Shown here: one piece after another, positions 24,202-36,937 of the stretch | Layout of the letters: each line of letters begins with the position of its first letter | How positions within the stretch are numbered: the first letter of the stretch is position 1 | NCBI GenBank assembly: GCA_036924085.1 | Contig: JAVGWX010000025.1 | Location: forward strand, 30,701,921-30,765,920 | Reading direction: 5' to 3' | Length of the DNA: 64,000 nt | DNA from: Ariolimax columbianus | Taxonomy: Eukaryota; Mollusca; Gastropoda; Stylommatophora; Arionidae | Program-made: the position numbers and the translations under genes | The notes under the pieces: generated by a model | What the model was told of the DNA's origin: nothing | Databases searched by the model: none | What the model saw: only the letters and a program-made list of their open reading frames with translations

Positions 24202-25274
24202 CCGGTTTCTCTTATAAAGGACACTGTTGATTGTAAGGCTGTTTTATCACCATACAGCTTGTCTCATATCTGTCTCGCTAGGCCAGTATTGTTCTATTTT
24301 TTCCTGCGTAAGCATGCAGCTTTGCAGGATGTGTTCCACGGTCAGTGCACCGAGTCCTGCCTGCCCAGGCAGATGACTTGATTCATGATGTGCCAGCAAG
24401 TCTCTTTAATTGCTGTAGACGTCGCATCACGTCTTTATTCACATTTTGGATGATAGTTTGAGACTCAGTTGTAGGTCAAGCATGACTCCAATGTATGTGG
24501 GATATTTCTCTCCTATAAGTTGGTTTTCTTGTAATCTCAAAACTATATTTTGTTAGAGAACTATGTGGCTTTTGGTATACACTGTCTTTTCATAATTTAG
24601 TTTCCATCTTTTGACAGTAGTCATATAGTCTCCTTAGGTCTCCACGTAGCCTTCATGCCCAACTCTCAACATCTTTATGGCTTTATGTGGTAATCTTTAT
24701 TCTAAGACATCTTTAGAAGAGATCATATCCTCCATCTTTGCCTGGATTGTTCACTCAGGAAGTACTTTATTCAGTTGTAGAGCATGTCATGCATTCCATT
24801 CTTAAACATCTTTGTTACAAGACCTGTATTACATAGATTTGTTTCTGATAACACGAGAAAGGAAAGATGAGAAAATTAAAAACTCTTTACTGAAATACAA
24901 AAACTACAGTCATGAACATCTGCTGGAATAAGGGGAAATGACACTCACCAAACTGCAAAAGAATAGCAGTTTGACTACGCTGGACCACATTTCTTTTGAT
25001 GCCCATTAATTTCCCAATTTAATGATAGCTCCGCATGCTTTTTGAATTCATATATGTTGATCTGTTCCTCCTACTTTGTCTATATTACTACTAAGATATT
25101 TGTATATGTCAATACTTTATGATAGAGAAAAAACAAAGAATGGCAACTCACAGCACAATCTGGTTTCTGTTCCAGTTTGATTAAATCCCTTTGGAATGGA
25201 TACTTCATTTCTATACATACTGCAGCCTGTGAACAAAGATACAAATTAAGAGGAGCATTTGTCCAGTTCTGTAT
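24202..25274 (+). repeat. Direct 1.1-kb block, copy 1
   Basis: It aligns with 29163-30337 in the same orientation. The left 400 bp is a minus-strand LINE C-terminus (LTVEHILQSCMLTQEKIEQY-like zinc knuckle and DKTALQSTVSFIRETG) plus a thumb remnant (YPTYIGVMLD); the right 600 bp is unassigned. Copy 1 lacks about 90 bp present in copy 2 (29652-29745). A LINE begins exactly at its right edge. Confidence 0.9.
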
Positions 25275-28200
25275 CTGTCAATCACACCGGACAAGCAGAA
25301 ATTGTAGGAGTAGACATAATGGCTCAAGAGACGAAGCTCAGCATCTTCAATCTGTACGGACCATCAAATAAAGACCTATCGCTCTCGAGTATGGACGTCA
25401 GAGACTCCAACTGCATAGTAGTTGGAGACTTCAACAGCCACTCAGAGAGATGGGGATACTCGGACACAGACAGCAGAGGTGACGAAGTGGAAGATTGGGA
25501 GATAGACACAAATCTCTATCTAATCAATAGGCCGGAGGATAGCCCTAGCTTCTATTCTAGAACATGGCATACCACCTCTACTCCAGATTTGGCCTTTTCC
25601 GCAGAGGACATTCACAATAAAATAGACCGCCAGGTGCTAAAACCAACTGGCAGGTAGCGACCACAGGCCAATTACGCTAGAACTGGATATGGAAGTAAGC
25701 CCACAGGAAGCAAAACCGCTCCCACGTTGGAATTACAAACGAGCCGACTGGGACAGATTTGCAAGCCTGACAGATGGGCTGTGTGAAACCATCAACACAC
25801 GGAACAACAAAATGAAGCCCATGGTGGAAAGCCTAAGCAAAGCAATAATGCAAGCTGCCACTGAAACCATCCCAAGAGGGGCAAGGAAAAATTATAAGCC
25901 CTACTGGAATGATGACCTGCAGAAAGCAGGAAGATGCAGTCACAAATGCTAGGAACATGGCAGAGCGAGAACAATCTATGGAGGAAAATATCGCCCTCAA
26001 AGCCGCCACGGCGAAATACAAATACACTCTAAACCAAACAGCAAGAGAAAGCTGGAAAAACAAAACAGAAAGCCTCAATTTAGACAAAGAAGGGAACAAA
26101 CTATGGAAGCTAGTCAGAGCCATGAATGATGAAACTCCATCAAACAGACAAATTACCATCAAACAGGATGACAACATGCTCACTGGAAAAAAAGGCAGCA
26201 AACGCCTTTGTTGAACATTATGCCAGAGCAAACCACATTGAGGTCCCTGCAGATAGGCATACAGACATTAGGGAAGAGCAAAAGGGGCACGACAACATCA
26301 ATATGGCACCAGAAGAGCACATGATGGCAAAATTAACAATGAACGAAATGGAAGAGGCCATGAGAACGCTAAAGAAAAGGAAATCTCCCGGAAAAGACGG
26401 GATAACAAACGAAATGCTGATGGGGCTGGGCCAAACAGCAAAGAGGAAACTGCTGTCAGTCCTGAACCAAAGCTGGAAAAGGGGTATTGTACCCCAGGCA
26501 TGGAAAGACGCAGTACTTGTACCAGCACCAAAGAAAGGAAAAGACAAAACAGATCCAAATGGATACAGGCCTATCAGCCTACTGAGCTGTGTCGGCAAAC
26601 TGATGGAACGTATGATAAACACCAGACTGATGTGGCATCTGGAAGAAAAACGCATATTAATTCCTCAGCAAGCAGACTTTAGAGAGCACAGATCCACTGA
26701 GGACCAGGTCATCCTCATAGCTCAGGAAATAGAAAATGCCTACCAGGAACAGAAACACACAGTAGCGGTTTGGGTGGACCTAGAAAAGGCATTTGACAAA
26801 GTCTGGAAAGATGGACTTAGAGTCAAGCTAAGAAGAAGTGGTTTGTGGGAAAATGTACAAGTGGATCAACCACTACCTCAAAAACAGAACAGCCAGAGTT
26901 CAAGTACAAGGGCAGATGAGCAAGAAGGTGACACTTGAGCAGGGAGTACCCCAAGGAGGAGTACTGTCACCCACACCCTTCCTGGTGTATATAAATGACA
27001 TTACAGAGAATATACTAAGAAGAGTCCATAGCTCAATGTTTGCAGACGATCTGGCTATGTGGACCTCTGAAAAGAATCTCACCATAGCAAGAAATCGGAG
27101 GCAGCAGTCCCTAACATCGCTTGAAGAGTGGGCGAACTCATGGCTGGTTAAAATAAACGAGGAAAAAACCACATGTACAATATTCTCGCTATCAATCAAA
27201 CCCCAAAACACCAAATTAAGTCTAAACGGCAAATACCTGCAGCCAAACGACAACCCAAACTACCTGGGAGTCACATTTGATCGGCGCATGACATGGAAAA
27301 GTCAAATCGAGAGAAACCGAATGAGAGCCAGAGAAAGAATGGCAATCATGAGGAAACTCGCTGGCACAAGCTGAGGAGCAGACGAAAGCATACTAAAGAA
27401 ACTGTACACTGGAAGAGTGAGACCAGTTCTCGAGTATGGCATTGCGGCATGGACAACAGCAGCAAAGGCGAACTTCGACAAAATTAGCAAACTCCAAAAC
27501 CAAGCCATGAGAGTTATAACAGGGGGCATGAAGTCAACGCCAATTGTAGAACTTGAAAAGATTACAAAACTGCAACCCATGTCCGACAGAAGAGACTGCA
27601 GAGCTCAGCTGCAATCAGAGAAACTCAGAAGACTGACTGACCATCCAATGCACCAGAGACTAAACAATTTCGGAAATGGGAAACTAAAGCGGAGAAACTT
27701 TGCAGAAATAGCCAAAGCAAAGATGCACGAAGAGCCCATGAACGCATTAACACCAAAGCCCATCCCTACTGTACGAAAACCTACCTGGAGGCATCATATA
27801 TTTCCAGAGGTGGTAGAAAATATACCAGGTATTGGAAACAAAAAACTGCCAGACTGAAAAAGAAAGAAGAGATACTACCCTGAGCTACATATCGGAAAAA
27901 TACCCAAGCATGGACTGGACCCATGCATACACCGACGGCTCTGTAACAAACACTACACAGAACGGAGGGGCAGAAGCATCTCTAAACCTACCAAATGGCA
28001 GAAAAATAACACTGTCATTCGCTACCGGAAAATACACAAGCAATTTCAGAGCGGAGGCAGAGGCACTGAGGGCGGCAGTGGAAGAAATGGTGACAGGTAA
28101 AAGGAATAAAGCCACATAGTCCTGCTTACTGATGCATTGGCCGTAGTCACAGAACTGAAAAGCAAGAAAAATACTGAGCTTAATGATTTAAGAGCCGCAA

Positions 28201-28735
28201 TCTGCCAACTATGCCAGCAGTCCGCATCGAAAAGGGTAGTGGTACAGTGGGTTCCATCCCACTGCAACATCCAAGGCAACCAGACTGGCAAAACTACCAC
28301 AACCAGATTCTAGTATGACATACGAAGAGTCAAAACGGCTTATTAGAGCTAGATACATGACCAAATGGGAAACCGAACATACTGGCTACACCAAAAACGA
28401 TGCCTATTACCAGTTGAACAGAAGAGAGCAGGTCGTGGTCTTCAGACTTCGCACTGGCCACCATAGACTTAGGTACCAAATATTCAACAAACTGAAGATA
28501 GGTGGCACTGACGAATGTCCGTGTGGTACCGGGAAAATGACCGCTGAACATTTGCTGCAAAACTGCCCGACAGATGAGGATCAGAGAGAGCAGATGTGGC
28601 CATCACCAGTGGCAACACTAGACAAGCTCTATGGCAGTGTCGACAGCCTCAGGATGACGGCTGCTTTTTTCGAAAAAATTAAGGTTGATGTTTGACTGCG
28701 TACGATGAAGAAGAAGAAGAAGAATCCTACATATT
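25275..28735 (+). pseudogene. Nearly full-length I-superfamily LINE, multiply frameshifted
   Basis: Order on the plus strand: endonuclease (IFNLYGPSNKD, VVGDFNSHSERWG, TSTPDLAFS, SDHRPI at 25330-25675), linker (25690-26200), reverse transcriptase (KSPGKDGITNEML, GYRPISLLSCVGKLMERMI, WVDLEKAFDKVWKDGL, QGVPQGGVLSPTPF, MFADDLAMW at 27037-27063), thumb (PNYLGVTFDRRMTW), RNase H (HAYTDGSVTNTTQNGG at 27924-27970, LLTDALAV, QWVPSHCNIQGN) and a C-terminal zinc knuckle (DECPCGTGKMTAEHLLQNCP at 28512-28570). It ends in a (GAA)n tail at 28706-28726. At least five frameshifts and a Trp-to-TGA stop (27372) make it inactive. The catalytic motif is FADD, not the usual YADD. Confidence 0.93.
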
Positions 28736-28767
28736 CTCAATATTTGTTGAACGCTTGACTTCTTTTT

Positions 28768-29162
28768 TCTTACGTCCTCAGATCAAGGCACGGGTGTCTC
28801 TTACGTCCTCAGATCAAGGCACGGGTGTCTCTTACGTCCTCAGATCAAGGCACGGGTGTCTCTTACATCCTCAGATCAAGGCACGGGTGTCTCTTACGTC
28901 CTCAGATCAAGGCACGGGTGTCTCTTACGTCCTCAGATCAAGGCACGGGTGTCTCTTACGTCCTCAGATCAAGGCACGGGTGTCTCTTATATCCTCAGAT
29001 CAAGGCACGGGTGTCTCTTACATCCTCAGATCAAGGCACGGGTGTCTCTTACGTCCTCAGATCAAGGCACGGGTGTCTCTTACATCCTCAGATCAAGGCA
29101 CGGGTGTCTCTTACATCCTCAGATCAAGGCACGGGTGTCTCTTACGTCCTCAGATCAAGGTC
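28768..29162. repeat. 31-bp minisatellite, ~12.6 copies, at a LINE 3' end
   Basis: Units read CTTACGTCCTCAGATCAAGG plus CACGGGTGTCT, with a C/T variant (TACGTCC or TACATCC). The last unit runs into CCGGTTTCTCTTATAAAGG, where the minus strand encodes the LINE C-terminal FIRETG and a stop codon. The unit is therefore derived from the end of that LINE. The period is not a multiple of three, yet three forward frames stay open and give spurious ORFs. Confidence 0.95.
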
Positions 29163-30337
29163 CCGGTTTCTCTTATAAAGGACACTGTTGTTTGTAAGGC
29201 TGTTTTATCACCATACAGCTTGTCTCATATCTGTCTTGCTAGGCCAGTATTGTTCTATTTTTTCCTGCGTAAGCATGCAGCTTTGCAGGATGTGTTCCAC
29301 GGTCAGTGCACCGAGTCCTGCCTGCCCAGGCAGATGACTTGATTCATGATGTGCCAGCAAGTCTCTTTAATTGCTGTAGACGTCGCATCACGTCTTTATT
29401 CACATTTTGGATGGTAGTTTGAGATTCAGTTGTAGGTCAAGCATGACTCCAATGTATGTGGGATATTTCTCTCCTATAAGTTGGTTTTCTTGTAATCTCA
29501 AAACTATATTTTGTTAGAGAACTATGTGGGTTTTGGTGAAGATGGTATACACTGTCTTTTCATAATTCAGTTTCCATGTTTCGACAGTAGTCATGTAGTC
29601 TCCGTAGATCTCCACTTAGCCTTCGTGCCCAACTCTCAACATCTTTATGGCTCAGCTATATTGTCAAGTCAGCACACAGAATAATTTTGGCTTTGATCTG
29701 GTCAGACAATCACTGATCCAGAAAAAAAAGTTTAATTTAACGATGAGCCTTGTGGTAATCTTTATTCTAAGACTTCTTTAGAAGAGATCATATCCTCCAT
29801 CTTTGCCTGGATTGTTCACTCAGGAAGTACTTTATTCAGTTGTAGAGCATGTCATGCATTCCATTCTTAAATATCTTTATTACAAGACCTGTATTACATA
29901 GATTTATTTCTGATAACACGAGAAAGGAAAGATGAGAACATTTAAAACTCTTTACTGAAATACAAAAACTACAGTCATGAATGTCTGCTGGGAAAAGGTG
30001 GAAACTCACCAAACTGCAAAAGAATAGCACAGTTTGACTACGCTGGACCACATTTCTTTTGATGCCCATTAATTTCCCAATTTAATGATAGCTCCACATG
30101 CTTTTTGAATTCATATATTTTGATCTGTTCCTCCTACTTTGTCTATATTACTACTAAGATATTTGTATATGTCAATACTTTATGATAGAGAAAAAACAAA
30201 GAATGGCAACTCACAGAACAATCTGGTTTCTGTTCCAGTTTGATTAAATCCCTTTGGAATGGATACTTCATTTCTATACATACTGCAGCCTGTGAACAAA
30301 GATACAAATTAAGAGGAGCATTTGTCCAGTTCTGTAT
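29163..30337 (+). repeat. Direct 1.1-kb block, copy 2
   Basis: Partner of 24202-25274; see there for content. It keeps the extra 90 bp and is not followed by a LINE; the right neighbour is TGTCTCAATTTG, unassigned. Confidence 0.9.
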
Positions 30338-30959
30338 GTCTCAATTTGTTGTTATGCAGTTTTGACATCATAGCATGATGGGCAGACTCACAGGTGCTGT
30401 GTTTTTCAACAAATGATGCAAAGTCTGGACACTGATGATTCCTGTAGCTTGCTAGGACAGCATTTAACAGTCATATGGGATCCCATATCACAACATAATT
30501 ATATTAATGTCTCTATTTTTGTTTGCGACGGGCAACGATAACTAGATCTACATACTCCTGTTAGGCACACACCCCCCCCCCCCCCCCCACATAATTTATA
30601 CACATTTGAATTCACATTTCTAAAATCTGTGGATTGTTTATTCATCAATTACAGTGACCTCCTCTAACATTGACTGATTTCTGTATCTCTAGCCTATTTT
30701 TATCCAATGTCTCAACAATAAGCAAATGTACTCCCTAAGTGGCCACAATGCCTCTTACTTAACATGGTAGCTCTAGCAAGGTAACTGTTCACTTTCACTA
30801 GTCTATTAGTGCAAACACTCGTCCCCACTGGGGACAGATCAGGCTGAAATAGCTTAATGTGGGACTGTGTTGCGGATTCGAGCCCAGATTGTCTTTCCAG
30901 CTGAACTTCACACACAGCGCATCTCACAGCTCTGGATCTTACTCATGTATTTCTAGTTA
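30338..30959. other. Unassigned intronic sequence with poly-C
   Basis: No recognised gene. It contains an uninterrupted 17-C run at 30572-30588. A 71-codon minus-strand frame at 30712-30927 has no recognised family. Confidence 0.5.
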
Positions 30960-32260
30960 GGACCAAGATTGACAACAGCGTAGGAATAAACACTGCATTT
31001 ACCAGCCTTCTCTTAGTTGAAAGAAGTACTAGAGTATTTCCAAATCGGTGCAATTTGATAGTGGACACTGTTTGCCTTCTGAGCTCTATGTGCAATCTCT
31101 GTCCACTCTGCCATCATCAGCAAACATGCTACCTAAGTATTTAAATTTCTGTACTTGCATGATATCAATGTCACTGATGTGGAAACTTCTCTACACTTGT
31201 TCACATGATATCAACATAGTCTCTGTTTTGCCTGTGTTGATCTCCATGTCACATTCATTATAAGCGAAATGGAGAAAGTTCAGGAAGAGTTGCAGGTCTT
31301 CTCCATTTTGGTAAAAGATGACCTGATCATCAGCAAACTCGTCAGTTCATTTAGTGACTCCTCATGAGAGTTAGCCAATTGTGTAATTTTATCCATATAA
31401 ATTATCAACAGAAGTGGAGAAAGAACACACCCCTGTCGCACGTCACTAATCACTGGAAACCAATTTGTAATACCTCCATTCGTTCGTACTGCACCATCCC
31501 TTTTTGCGTACAATGTACAAATGCCATCAAGTAGTTGACCCTGCAACCCATATTCCTCTATTACCTCCCAAAGCCTACATCGCTTTACCCAGTCAAATGC
31601 CTTTTTTTAATCAATGAATGCCATGTGGAGTTTTTATTATTGTTTTCTAAGGTTTTCTCCCTTAACTGTCTTGAGTGTAAATATAGTATCTGTACATCTC
31701 CTGCTTTTCTGAAAACCTGATTATAAAGCACTGAGCAGCAGCTCCACAAAAGCGTGAACTTGATGCTCAAGGTCCTATGCAAAAATGTGTCCAATGTGAC
31801 TAAGGAGGTAAATGCCCTGATAAGGGTTGCAATCTTTTCTACTGCCCTTGTTTTTCCAAATACCACTGCTTTTTGCCAATCACCAGGTACCTTCCCTTCA
31901 ATCCACGCCTGATTAAAGATCTTTGTTAACCATCTTACCCCTAAAATGGGACATGCCTTTATGGCATCTACTGATATATTGCCACACCTATGACTTCTTC
32001 TATATGCCACTCTGACATTTTGCTGAAGTATTAATCTGTTGGTTTTTTTGCAATATTTTTCAGGATTTGTACCAACGAATGATGGTGCACAGATTCTATA
32101 ACGCCATCTGCTTCTGCATTTGGGACAAGTACATCTGTAAAATACTCCTCCCATCTATCTCTTATCTTCTCGGGTTCATAGAGTGGTTGCCCGTATTTGC
32201 TATTGACCACTGTGTAAAGACTATAATATTCATCTCTCAACCGCAGAGTGTGAATTTCTC
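30960..32260 (-). pseudogene. LINE reverse transcriptase remnant, minus strand
   Basis: Minus-strand blocks in order: YEPEKIRDRWEEYFTDVL (32130-32190), TKIFNQAWIEGKVPGDWQKA (31840-31930), a degenerate finger/palm, DVRQGCVLSPLLLIIYMDKI (31390-31450), a frameshift, then EFADDQVIFYQNGEDLQLF (31280-31350) and thumb FKYLGSMF (about 31130). There are many stops and frameshifts. No RNase H or endonuclease was seen. Confidence 0.82.
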
Positions 32261-32282
32261 TGTAAAAAAGTCTGGGAGATGT

Positions 32283-32580
32283 TCTTATTCTTCTTCATGG
32301 GCTGTAAAGACATTAACTTGAGTTTGTTCAAAGAAAGCAGCGGTCATCCTGAGGCTGTCGACACTGACATAACGCCTGTCCAGTGTTGGCGCTGATGATG
32401 GCCACATGTGCTTTCTCTGGTCCTCGTATGTCGGGCAATTTTGCAGCAGATGTTTAGGGGTCACTTTCCCTGTACCACAGATGCATTCGTCAGTATCACC
32501 TATCTTAAGTTTATTGAACCTCAGTCTGTTGTGGCCTGTGCGGAGTCTAAAGACCACCAGCTGCTCTCTTTTGTTCAACT
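32283..32580 (-). pseudogene. I-superfamily LINE 3' end, minus strand
   Basis: It reads REQLVVFRLRTGHNRLRFNK, DECICGTGKVTPKHLLQNCP, then SLRMTAAFFEQTQVNVF and a (GAA)-rich tail. It is the same family as 25275-28735 (very similar C-terminal 95 residues) and is 5'-truncated. Confidence 0.88.
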
Positions 32581-33113
32581 GGTAATGTTATCACTAAGTG
32601 GTCTGCCCAAGGATTCCAGCAACCTGCTTCATTTCCGTTGAAATCCTCAATGATTATCAACTCGTAGGCTAATATAAACTCATTAAATTCTTGAAAATCT
32701 ACAAAATAAAAAAACCTGTCAAATTCACTGCACAGTGTGTTAATTCTGTCTTATAGAATGGTAGGCTTAGACATATTGATAGAAAGATGTATATTTCACC
32801 TTTTTGACATGACCTCCCAAGTGTGCTTAAATTTATCCCACACTGATATCGCCATTGCAAGTCAAACTAAATTAAGATTGAAACAAAAGCAGATGGACCG
32901 TCATGAGCTGAAAGTTTATCAATTTCTGCTGATAGTGTACAGATAATTTTTGACAAATAGATGTCTGATACCAAAACCAAGAAAAAACCCAAGGGAACTC
33001 ATACACCATCCTCTCGTGCCATTGAAGAATCTTTCTTCTATTCCAAGGAATTTGTCCATTTCTCTGGCCTTCAACTGTTTTGCTTGACAAGGATTGGGTT
33101 ATCTTTTTTGTGT
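32581..33113. other. Unassigned intronic sequence
   Basis: No gene, RNA or dispersed repeat recognised. It leads into the 40-bp array, and the last 60 bp resemble a diverged unit context. Confidence 0.45.
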
Positions 33114-34358
33114 AAATCTCAGTTATACTTATCACAACTTCCCATACTTGTAGAAATCTCAGTTATACTTATCACAACTTCCCATACTTGTAGAAATCTC
33201 AGTTATACTTATCACAACTTCCCATACTTGTAGAAATCTCAGTTATACTTATCAGAACTTCCTATACTTGTAGAAATCTCAGTTATACTTATCACAACTT
33301 CCCATACTTGTAGAAATCTCAGTTATACTTATCAGAACTTCCTATACTTGTAGAAATCTCAGTTATACTTATCACAACTTCCCATACTTGTAGAAATCTC
33401 AGTTATACTTATCACAACTTCCCATACTTGTAGAAATCTCAGTTATACTTATCAAAACTTCCCATACTTGTAGAAATCTCAGTTATACTTATCAGAACTT
33501 CCCATACTTGTAGAAATCTCAGTTATACTTATCACAACTTTCCATACTTGTAGAAATCTCAGTTATACTTATCACAACTTCCTATACTTGTAGAAATCTC
33601 AGTTATACTTATCACAACTTCCCATACTTGTAGAAATCTCAGTTATACTTATCACAACTTTCCATACTTGTAGAAATCTCAGTTATACTTATCACAACTT
33701 CCCATACTTGTAGAAATCTCAGTTATACTTATCACAACTTCCTATACTTGTAGAAATCTCAGTTATACTTATCACAACTTCCCATACTTGTAGAAATCTC
33801 AGTTATACTTATCACAACTTTCCATACTTGTAGAAATCTCAGTTATACTTATCACAACTTCCCATACTTGTAGAAATCTCAGTTATACTTATCAAAACTT
33901 CCCATACTTGTAGAAATCTCAGTTATACTTATCAGAACTTCCTATACTTGTAGAAATCTCAGTTATACTTATCAAAACTTCCTATACTTCTAGAAATCTC
34001 AGTTATACTTATCACAACTTCCTATACTTGTAGAAATCTCAGTTATACTTATCACAACTTCCTATACTTGTAGAAATCTCAGTTATACTTATCACAACTT
34101 CCTATACTTCTAGAAATCTCAGTTATACTTATCACAACTTCCTATACTTCTAGAAATCTCAGTTATACTTATCACAACTTCCTATACTTGTAGAAATCTC
34201 AGTTATACTTATCAAAACTTCCTATACTTGTAGAAATCTCAGTTATACTTATCAAAACTTCCTATACTTGTAGAAATCTCAGTTATACTTATCACAACTT
34301 CCTATACTTGTAGAAATCTCAGTTATACTTATCAAAACTTCCTATACTTCTAGAAATC
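33114..34358. repeat. 40-bp minisatellite, ~31 copies
   Basis: The largest array in the window. Units run AAATCTCAGTTATACTTATC plus a 20-base variable part (CACA, CAGA or CAAA; CTTCCC, CTTTCC or CTTCCT; CTTG or CTTC). The left two thirds mix all variants, while every unit from about 33970 to the end has the CCT form. This is regional homogenisation. No parent sequence was recognised. Confidence 0.97.
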
Positions 34359-34598
34359 CTCCTTTTTATTAAAACATGTAAACCTGGCATGAAAATATGA
34401 AATTACTTTTGTTTCTTCAATGATAAACATTTACTTCATTAATATAAAAGTTTTGCCCTGCCTCTCTATTTTCATGTTTTTCTTTATACACAATAACTTT
34501 TCTTTTCAACTAAGCTTCGTGGAGTAATGTTTTTGACAACAATTTGAATGACAATAACGAATCAACGCGATCTAAACGTAAATGATGTGATAACATAC
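34359..34598. other. AT-rich spacer, nothing recognised
   Basis: Poly-T and poly-A rich sequence between the 40-bp array and possible exon sequences. No feature supported. Confidence 0.4.
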
Positions 34599-34676
34599 CA
34601 AGATGAACACAGCAAGTTCAACTATAAAATTTGTGGATGTGTGTGCAATACGAATGCCACCTGAACCACCTTCCAT
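34599..34676 (-). CDS. Possible alternative first coding exon
   Basis: On the minus strand an ATG opens 26 codons beginning MEGGSGGIRIAHTSTNFIVE and ending at a good donor (ATCTTG then GTATGT) in phase 0. That phase would splice in frame to the 124-nt exon at 18765. It could be an alternative start for zinc-finger gene A or part of another gene. No family was recognised, and chance cannot be excluded. Confidence 0.25.
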
Positions 34677-34898
34677 TTGATACCAGACTTTATTTTGATG
34701 ACAATTTTGATTTTAGAGATGGGAAAAATAACTAAACTAAGTTGTGCATTTGGCAAGCAACTTCATCATGTAAATGTACTGCTACAGAAACCACCATTGA
34801 AAGTGCTTGATACAGAATTTCTGTGTGATGACAAGCTGTTCAGGTTGCCATATGTTTCACATGGAGCGAAAAGATAAAATGATGCTGAACATATTTAC

Positions 34899-35007
34899 CT
34901 GATAATCTAGCTCCTGTTTTATCTGTGTTGATTCCCCATTTGGGTTACAGTCTCCCCAGTATTCTGGTTTGGTTTCTGTGACAGTATGAATGATCTGTTT
35001 CTGATAA
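34899..35007 (-). CDS. Zinc-finger gene A, coding exon (109 nt)
   Basis: On the minus strand it is bounded by a pyrimidine-rich acceptor (TTTTCTATTCTTCCTAG) and a donor TATCAG then GTAAATATG. The open frame reads YQKQIIHTVTETKPEYWGDC and ends in IKQELDYQ, a motif style common before finger arrays in invertebrate zinc-finger proteins. It enters in phase 2 and leaves in phase 0, matching the ATG exon upstream (phase 2) and the 124-nt exon downstream (phase 0). No copy exists in duplication B. Confidence 0.65.
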
Positions 35008-35095
35008 CTAGGAAGAATAGAAAACACAAATTAGTCACACAAATTCAAAACATTCAAACTAGAGCTTTGTATCTATTCCCTTAATAAGATAAATA

Positions 35096-35300
35096 AAGTT
35101 TGTAAAAAATATGTGAAGTTTAATCTAATGATATTTTGTACAAGGTAATGATAGTCTGTACAATGTGGTCATAGTTTGTAAAAATGTACTCAGTTTGTAC
35201 AATGTAATCAAGTTTGAACACTGACATCAAAGTTTGTACAAGGTAATCTAGTTTGTACAATATAATAAGTGTGTACAATGTATATTTTGTATACATTTGA
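35096..35300. repeat. Degenerate tandem repeat of AGTTTGTACAATGTAATC type
   Basis: About eight imperfect copies, roughly 20-28 bases each, of GTTTGTACAATGTAATC-like sequence. A related stretch lies at 36555-36590. Confidence 0.7.
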
Positions 35301-35546
35301 TAGAGTGGAAAAGATGGCTACGGGTGTACATTGCTTTGGTGTTTTAGTTCATTATGGATACCGACAGGTCACAGGTTTGCATGGAATTCACACGTCTATG
35401 GCTTAAACTTGTGTTCACGGAAACGTGCTATTTTCCATTTGGACTAATATTAGTTTGTTCGTTTTTTGTGTGTGTATTCTTTCCTCTGATTATTCTGGCT
35501 AGGACATTAGCTATAAGAATTAGCACTACTATTAAAAATGTGTTGT

Positions 35547-35872
35547 CGGATCAAGATGCAGAGCAGCGCATGAGCTACAGTGGTCAGCGACCCATAGCTG
35601 ACTATTAGCGTAAGGGCCAGCGAACTAGAGCTGCCAAGACCCTTCTACACCTCCAAGTGGTGATCCTGGATAACAGGCTGCAGCAGGCAGACTGGCCAAG
35701 GAGAAGGGATCGAAGAGCGAATGCTAACCCGGTACTCAAAAAATGGTTGCTGAAGTCGGATGTGTTGGACCAAAAGGTGCAAATATCGCAGTCAAGCTGT
35801 AGAACTGCAACATAACGCATTTCATTCTCTGGACCACATTCTGCTACTTAAGCCCTTTTCAGAGTTTGGTTT
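35547..35872 (-). repeat. Dispersed ~320-bp repeat, single unit, inverted
   Basis: Reverse complement of 20028-20356 and of 618-920. It contains the full central stretch missing from the left arm at 381-617. Confidence 0.8.
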
Positions 35873-36330
35873 CCCAGCTCTATAATTGGAGTGCTTTTCA
35901 ATGCCCAAGGGGAATTCTGAGACTCATATTTTGAACTCGATCTAGTTTTTCTGTGTGTTTTGGGCGCTGTTGACCAAATGCTTGAGACATATTCCATGAA
36001 TGGTCTGATTGCACTAGTGTAGACTTGCTTGAGGATTTTTTTGTTGGCCCACCCATGACGTACCAGCCAGTTTTTTCATCACTGAGAGTCTTTTTATGGC
36101 CCTTGTCTGGATTTTCTCTATATTTGACTTCCAGGTAAGTCTCGAGTCAAATGTGACTCCAAGGAATGTGGGTGTGTCCAACTAGGGGTTTGGCGATTTC
36201 CTATCTTTATTGTAATTGTTTCCTTTTTGGGGGAGAGTGAAAAGAGAGTGGTGAAGGTTTTGGTGTGGTTTGAGTCCCCACTTTTTTGTCCAGTTCTCCA
36301 CCTTCTCTGCTGTCTTTTGGAGCAAGTATG
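35873..36330 (-). pseudogene. LINE thumb-region fragment, minus strand
   Basis: The minus-strand translation gives degenerate TFDSRLTWKSNIEKI, KKILKQVYTSAIRPFMEYVS and KLDRVQNMSLRIPLG-like blocks, the region after the YADD motif in I-superfamily LINEs. Several stops are present. Confidence 0.65.
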
Positions 36331-36937
36331 AGGCTATTGTTGCATGTTATGTGGCTGTCCACACAACAAAGTCATATGAGTGTAAGCTGTTTGATACATG
36401 CTGATGGCAGGTTGACAAAACGTAGTTTCTTCCTCACTTTAATCCAAATCACCCATTTCAGCGGACACAACAAGAGAAAAGACTGTCCACATGGCTGAAC
36501 AAAGAGGTGGTCTTCATCACAGGTGATGGACGAACATCACATTTGGTACAATCTAAGCATAGTTTGTGCAAGCTAGTTTGTATAATGTAATCTTGCTTGT
36601 TCAAACCACTCAGGATTTCTTCATCATCCCAATTTGGCCCCATATGAAACATATGACAACCACTGCAGAACGCTCCTTACAAGCAGTCTGCATCATAGGA
36701 CATAGTGTACTGTTGTGTTAGTGGTTTCTGTAATAAATTGTTTTCATGTTAAGAGGTTGCTAGCCCCATTTACAAAATGCTGGAGAGACAGGCTTTCTAG
36801 TAATAGACACAAAAAAGGCCAATATCAAAATAAGAAGATAAATGTATCAATGATGCAGTTAATAATCATTATCACACCTAACCTAACAACAACAATCATT
36901 CTGATCTGGCTGATGTGCACCCCAAATGTACACATAC
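36331..36937. other. Intron 2 sequence, no gene recognised
   Basis: A minus-strand open stretch at 36458-36652 (MFHMGPNWDDEEILSGLNKQ) contains several Cys/His residues but has no recognised family. No repeat beyond the GTTTGTATAATGTAATC-like bits was seen. Confidence 0.4.

Noticed and set aside
28692..29342. 216-codon frame and two shorter ones over the 31-bp array
   Set aside because: The repeat unit lacks stops in several frames; the translation is a 31-residue periodic artefact.
33114..34358. CRISPR-like regular array
   Set aside because: Units are contiguous 40-bp repeats without unique spacers, and the genome is eukaryotic.
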